Assembly: GCA_045615345.1 (NCBI GenBank)
Contig: JAZLER010000027.1
Location: 1 to 24,305, forward strand
DNA length: 24,305 bases
From: Fumia sp045615345
GTDB lineage: Bacteria > Bacillota > Clostridia > Oscillospirales > Ruminococcaceae
Reading direction: 5' to 3'
Below, piece by piece: positions 22,985-24,305 of this stretch (positions within the stretch are counted from its first letter, which is position 1; each line of letters opens with the position of its first letter). Made by a program: the position numbers and the translations under genes. Under the pieces are notes generated by a model. That model was not told the origin of the DNA. It saw nothing but the letters and a program-made list of their open reading frames with translations, and ran no database searches.

Positions 22985-24014
22985 CGCTTTCTGTATAGTG
23001 TTTTGTCAGATATTTTTCTGCGTTTGTAATACAGTTGGGGTTGGAGCAGGGTACACCAGCATGAGATTTTCCGTAGAAAAGCGGATTTGCGGCATTGTTA
23101 TTGTTAAGAAGCTCAATGATGAGCGCCATTCTGCCGTAAACTCCGTACTGTGCCTGCTTGAAATATGCGGCTCTCGGGTCAAAATCCACTTCGGGTGTTA
23201 TTTCGTCAACACGGGGCAGAGGGTGAAGTACACGCATATCTTTTTTTGCAAGGGAGAGTTTTTCGGTGTCAAGGACATATACATTTTTCTGGGAATTATA
23301 TTCTTCCTCGCTTGCAAATCTTTCTTTCTGAATTCTTGTCATATAAAGTACATCAAGCTCGCCGATAGCCTCAGTCAGGGAGAATACCTCGGTATAAGGG
23401 CAACCTGCAGCATCAAGAACAGTCTTTATATAAGGAGGAATAGCAAGCTCTTTTGTTGAAATCAGAACGAACTTGTTATTCGGGTATTTTGTGAGCGCCT
23501 TTATTAATGAATGAACAGTGCGTCCGTTTTTAAGGTCACCGCAGATACCGATAGTGAGGTTATCAAGTCTGCCTTTCTCGCGTACCAAAGTCACAAGGTC
23601 GGTGAGTGTCTGAGTCGGGTGGAGATGTCCGCCGCCACCTGCGTTGATAACGGGACAGTGCTCGGAATATGCAGCCGCCGCTTTTGCCGCACCTTCAACC
23701 GGGTGGCGTATCGCGATAATGTCGGAATATGAATTCATTACCTTAATAGTATCAGCTAACGATTCGCCTTTCGCAACGGAGGAGTTCTGCGGATTAGAAA
23801 ATCCTATAATCTGTCCGCCAAGACGAAGCATAGCTGTCTGGAAAGACATCTGTGTACGGGTGGAAGGCTCAAAGAAAAGGGTAGCTAAAATCTTTCCTTC
23901 CATAATTCCGAAGAAATCTTTCGGATTTTTTTCAATTTTTAAAGCAAGATTTATAATGTTGTCCCACTGTTCCATGGGAAGATCTGCAAGGTCAATTAAA
24001 TGATTTAAACTCAT
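22938..24014 (-). CDS. pyrB: Aspartate carbamoyltransferase with fused PyrI-type zinc ribbon
   Basis: PyrB joins carbamoyl phosphate and aspartate, the first committed pyrimidine step. The catalytic chain is complete: STRT (51-54), NSSVAKGESLADT (mobile loop with Lys), HPTQTLTDL, and HPLPRVDEI. At 358 residues it is about 50 longer than a plain catalytic chain. The extra C-terminus has Cys323-x4-Cys328-x20-Cys349-x2-Cys352 in CSNPNC and CEYC, the same pattern as the zinc domain of the E. coli regulatory chain PyrI. The nucleotide-binding allosteric domain of PyrI is absent. The ATG follows AAGGAG. It is the first gene before the flavoprotein gene, which overlaps its end. Confidence 0.94.
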   Translation of the reverse strand: MSLNHLIDLADLPMEQWDNIINLALKIEKNPKDFFGIMEGKILATLFFEPSTRTQMSFQTAMLRLGGQIIGFSNPQNSSVAKGESLADTIKVMNSYSDIIAIRHPVEGAAKAAAAYSEHCPVINAGGGGHLHPTQTLTDLVTLVREKGRLDNLTIGICGDLKNGRTVHSLIKALTKYPNNKFVLISTKELAIPPYIKTVLDAAGCPYTEVFSLTEAIGELDVLYMTRIQKERFASEEEYNSQKNVYVLDTEKLSLAKKDMRVLHPLPRVDEITPEVDFDPRAAYFKQAQYGVYGRMALIIELLNNNNAANPLFYGKSHAGVPCSNPNCITNAEKYLTKHYTESGDMLVCEYCEHKTLV

Positions 24015-24045
24015 AGCGCACTCCTTAGGTGATATTTTCTTATAT

Positions 24046-24074
24046 ATTTTATCATTTTCACTCTAAAATGACAA
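24046..24074 (-). promoter_or_regulatory. Promoter of pyrB
   Basis: On the minus strand -35 TTGTCA (24074-24069), 17-base spacer, -10 TAAAAT (24051-24046). The leader would be only about 25 bases, so there is no room for a PyrR-type attenuator before pyrB. Confidence 0.7.
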
Positions 24075-24131
24075 TAGTTTGGCGTAAAAAATTGTAAAAA
24101 ATGAGAAATTTCGTTTTTTTTCAAAAAAGTG

Positions 24132-24160
24132 TTGACAAACGGAAAAGAAAGTGATAAAAT
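24132..24160 (+). promoter_or_regulatory. Strong promoter, rRNA-operon type
   Basis: Consensus -35 TTGACA (24132-24137), 17-base spacer, -10 TAAAAT (24155-24160), with T and A runs just upstream that could act as an UP element. It is the closest to consensus in the window and points off the right edge. Confidence 0.8.
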
Positions 24161-24305
24161 AAACAAGCTGTCCCGAAAAAGGGAACAGACAGGAGCTTGA
24201 AAATTAAACAATATCGTAACGAATTAACAAACCTGAAATTCCTGATACTTTAGAGAGTATCAGAGTAACTCTTCAGAAATGAAGAAAAGTAATTCAAGAC
24301 GAACG
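24161..24305 (+). other. Untranslated leader, probably of an rRNA operon (16S not reached)
   Basis: No open frame is present. GGAGCTTGAAAATTAAACAA (24192-24211) resembles the boxA-containing leaders and spacers of Firmicutes rRNA operons. Hairpins are visible: CTGTCCC/GGG-ACAG near 24168-24188, CTGATACT/AGTATCAG (24242-24263), and CTTCA-GAAA-TGAAG (24271-24284). The universal 16S start block is not seen before the window ends. A T-box leader is a less likely alternative, suggested by ATGAAGAAAAGTAATT. Confidence 0.45.

Noticed and set aside
22953..23459. 168-codon plus-strand open frame antisense to pyrB
   Set aside because: It lies wholly opposite the well-supported pyrB frame, starts with a run of unrelated residues, and has no ribosome binding site or recognisable domain.
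24258..24305. Possible 5' end of 16S rRNA (AAATGAAGA ... GACGAACG)
   Set aside because: The near-universal GTTTGATCCTGGCTCAG block is absent, so the resemblance is treated as chance or leader sequence.

Overview
The window looks like a piece of chromosome from an AT-rich, low-GC Gram-positive bacterium of the Clostridia, probably an uncultured gut lineage. The evidence is strong AGGAGG-type ribosome binding sites, sigma-A promoters of the TTGnnn-17-TAnnnT type, a THF riboswitch in front of folT, a lon-engB gene pair, a DUF5685/J-domain pair, and an aspartate carbamoyltransferase carrying a PyrI-type zinc ribbon. The assignment rests on gene content only. The window opens inside a P-loop gene and closes in an untranslated leader.

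Layout. 1-1028 (minus): the 5' end of a P-loop kinase-like gene and an AraC-family regulator. 1111-3463 (plus): galK-galT, divergent from the regulator, the Leloir steps that turn galactose into glucose-1-phosphate and UDP-galactose, closed by a clear terminator. 3466-7063 (plus): an apparent operon of a PflX-type radical SAM protein, an ABC exporter half-transporter and a YhcC-type radical SAM protein. 7044-11569 (plus): an accessory segment with a RAYT/IS200-like transposase that carries two palindromes in its reading frame, an MmeI-like single-polypeptide restriction-modification enzyme, and an AlbA_2 (Schlafen-like) protein with an unrecognised C-terminal half. 11603-15961 (minus): the lon-engB-lysA operon with a good promoter.

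15962-16341 holds a folded-looking leader and a 48-residue protein missed by length-limited gene callers, ended by a perfect 28-nt palindrome shared with the convergent unit. 16346-17936 (minus): two xylose-isomerase-like TIM-barrel proteins, divergent from a second AraC regulator (18053-18829, plus). 18855-19335 (minus): a NUDIX hydrolase. 19402-21520 (plus): a DUF5685 protein, a J-domain/TPR protein with a very cysteine-rich tail, and a small integral membrane protein. 21517-22465 (plus): promoter, THF riboswitch, terminator that contains the ribosome binding site, and folT. 22454-24074 (minus): pyrB with a fused zinc ribbon, overlapped by an iron-sulfur-flavoprotein-like gene. 24132-24305 (plus): a near-consensus promoter and an untranslated leader resembling the start of an rRNA operon; the 16S gene itself is not visible.

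No tRNA, CRISPR array, prophage or complete insertion sequence was recognised. The least ordinary material is the 7.0-11.6 kb accessory segment (palindromes coded inside the RAYT gene; composition break in the target-recognition part of the MmeI-like enzyme), the 48-residue protein with its leader, the J-domain protein tail and the PyrB zinc ribbon. I found no convincing wholly new multi-gene system; the best candidate for one is the RAYT/MmeI-like/AlbA_2 cluster.
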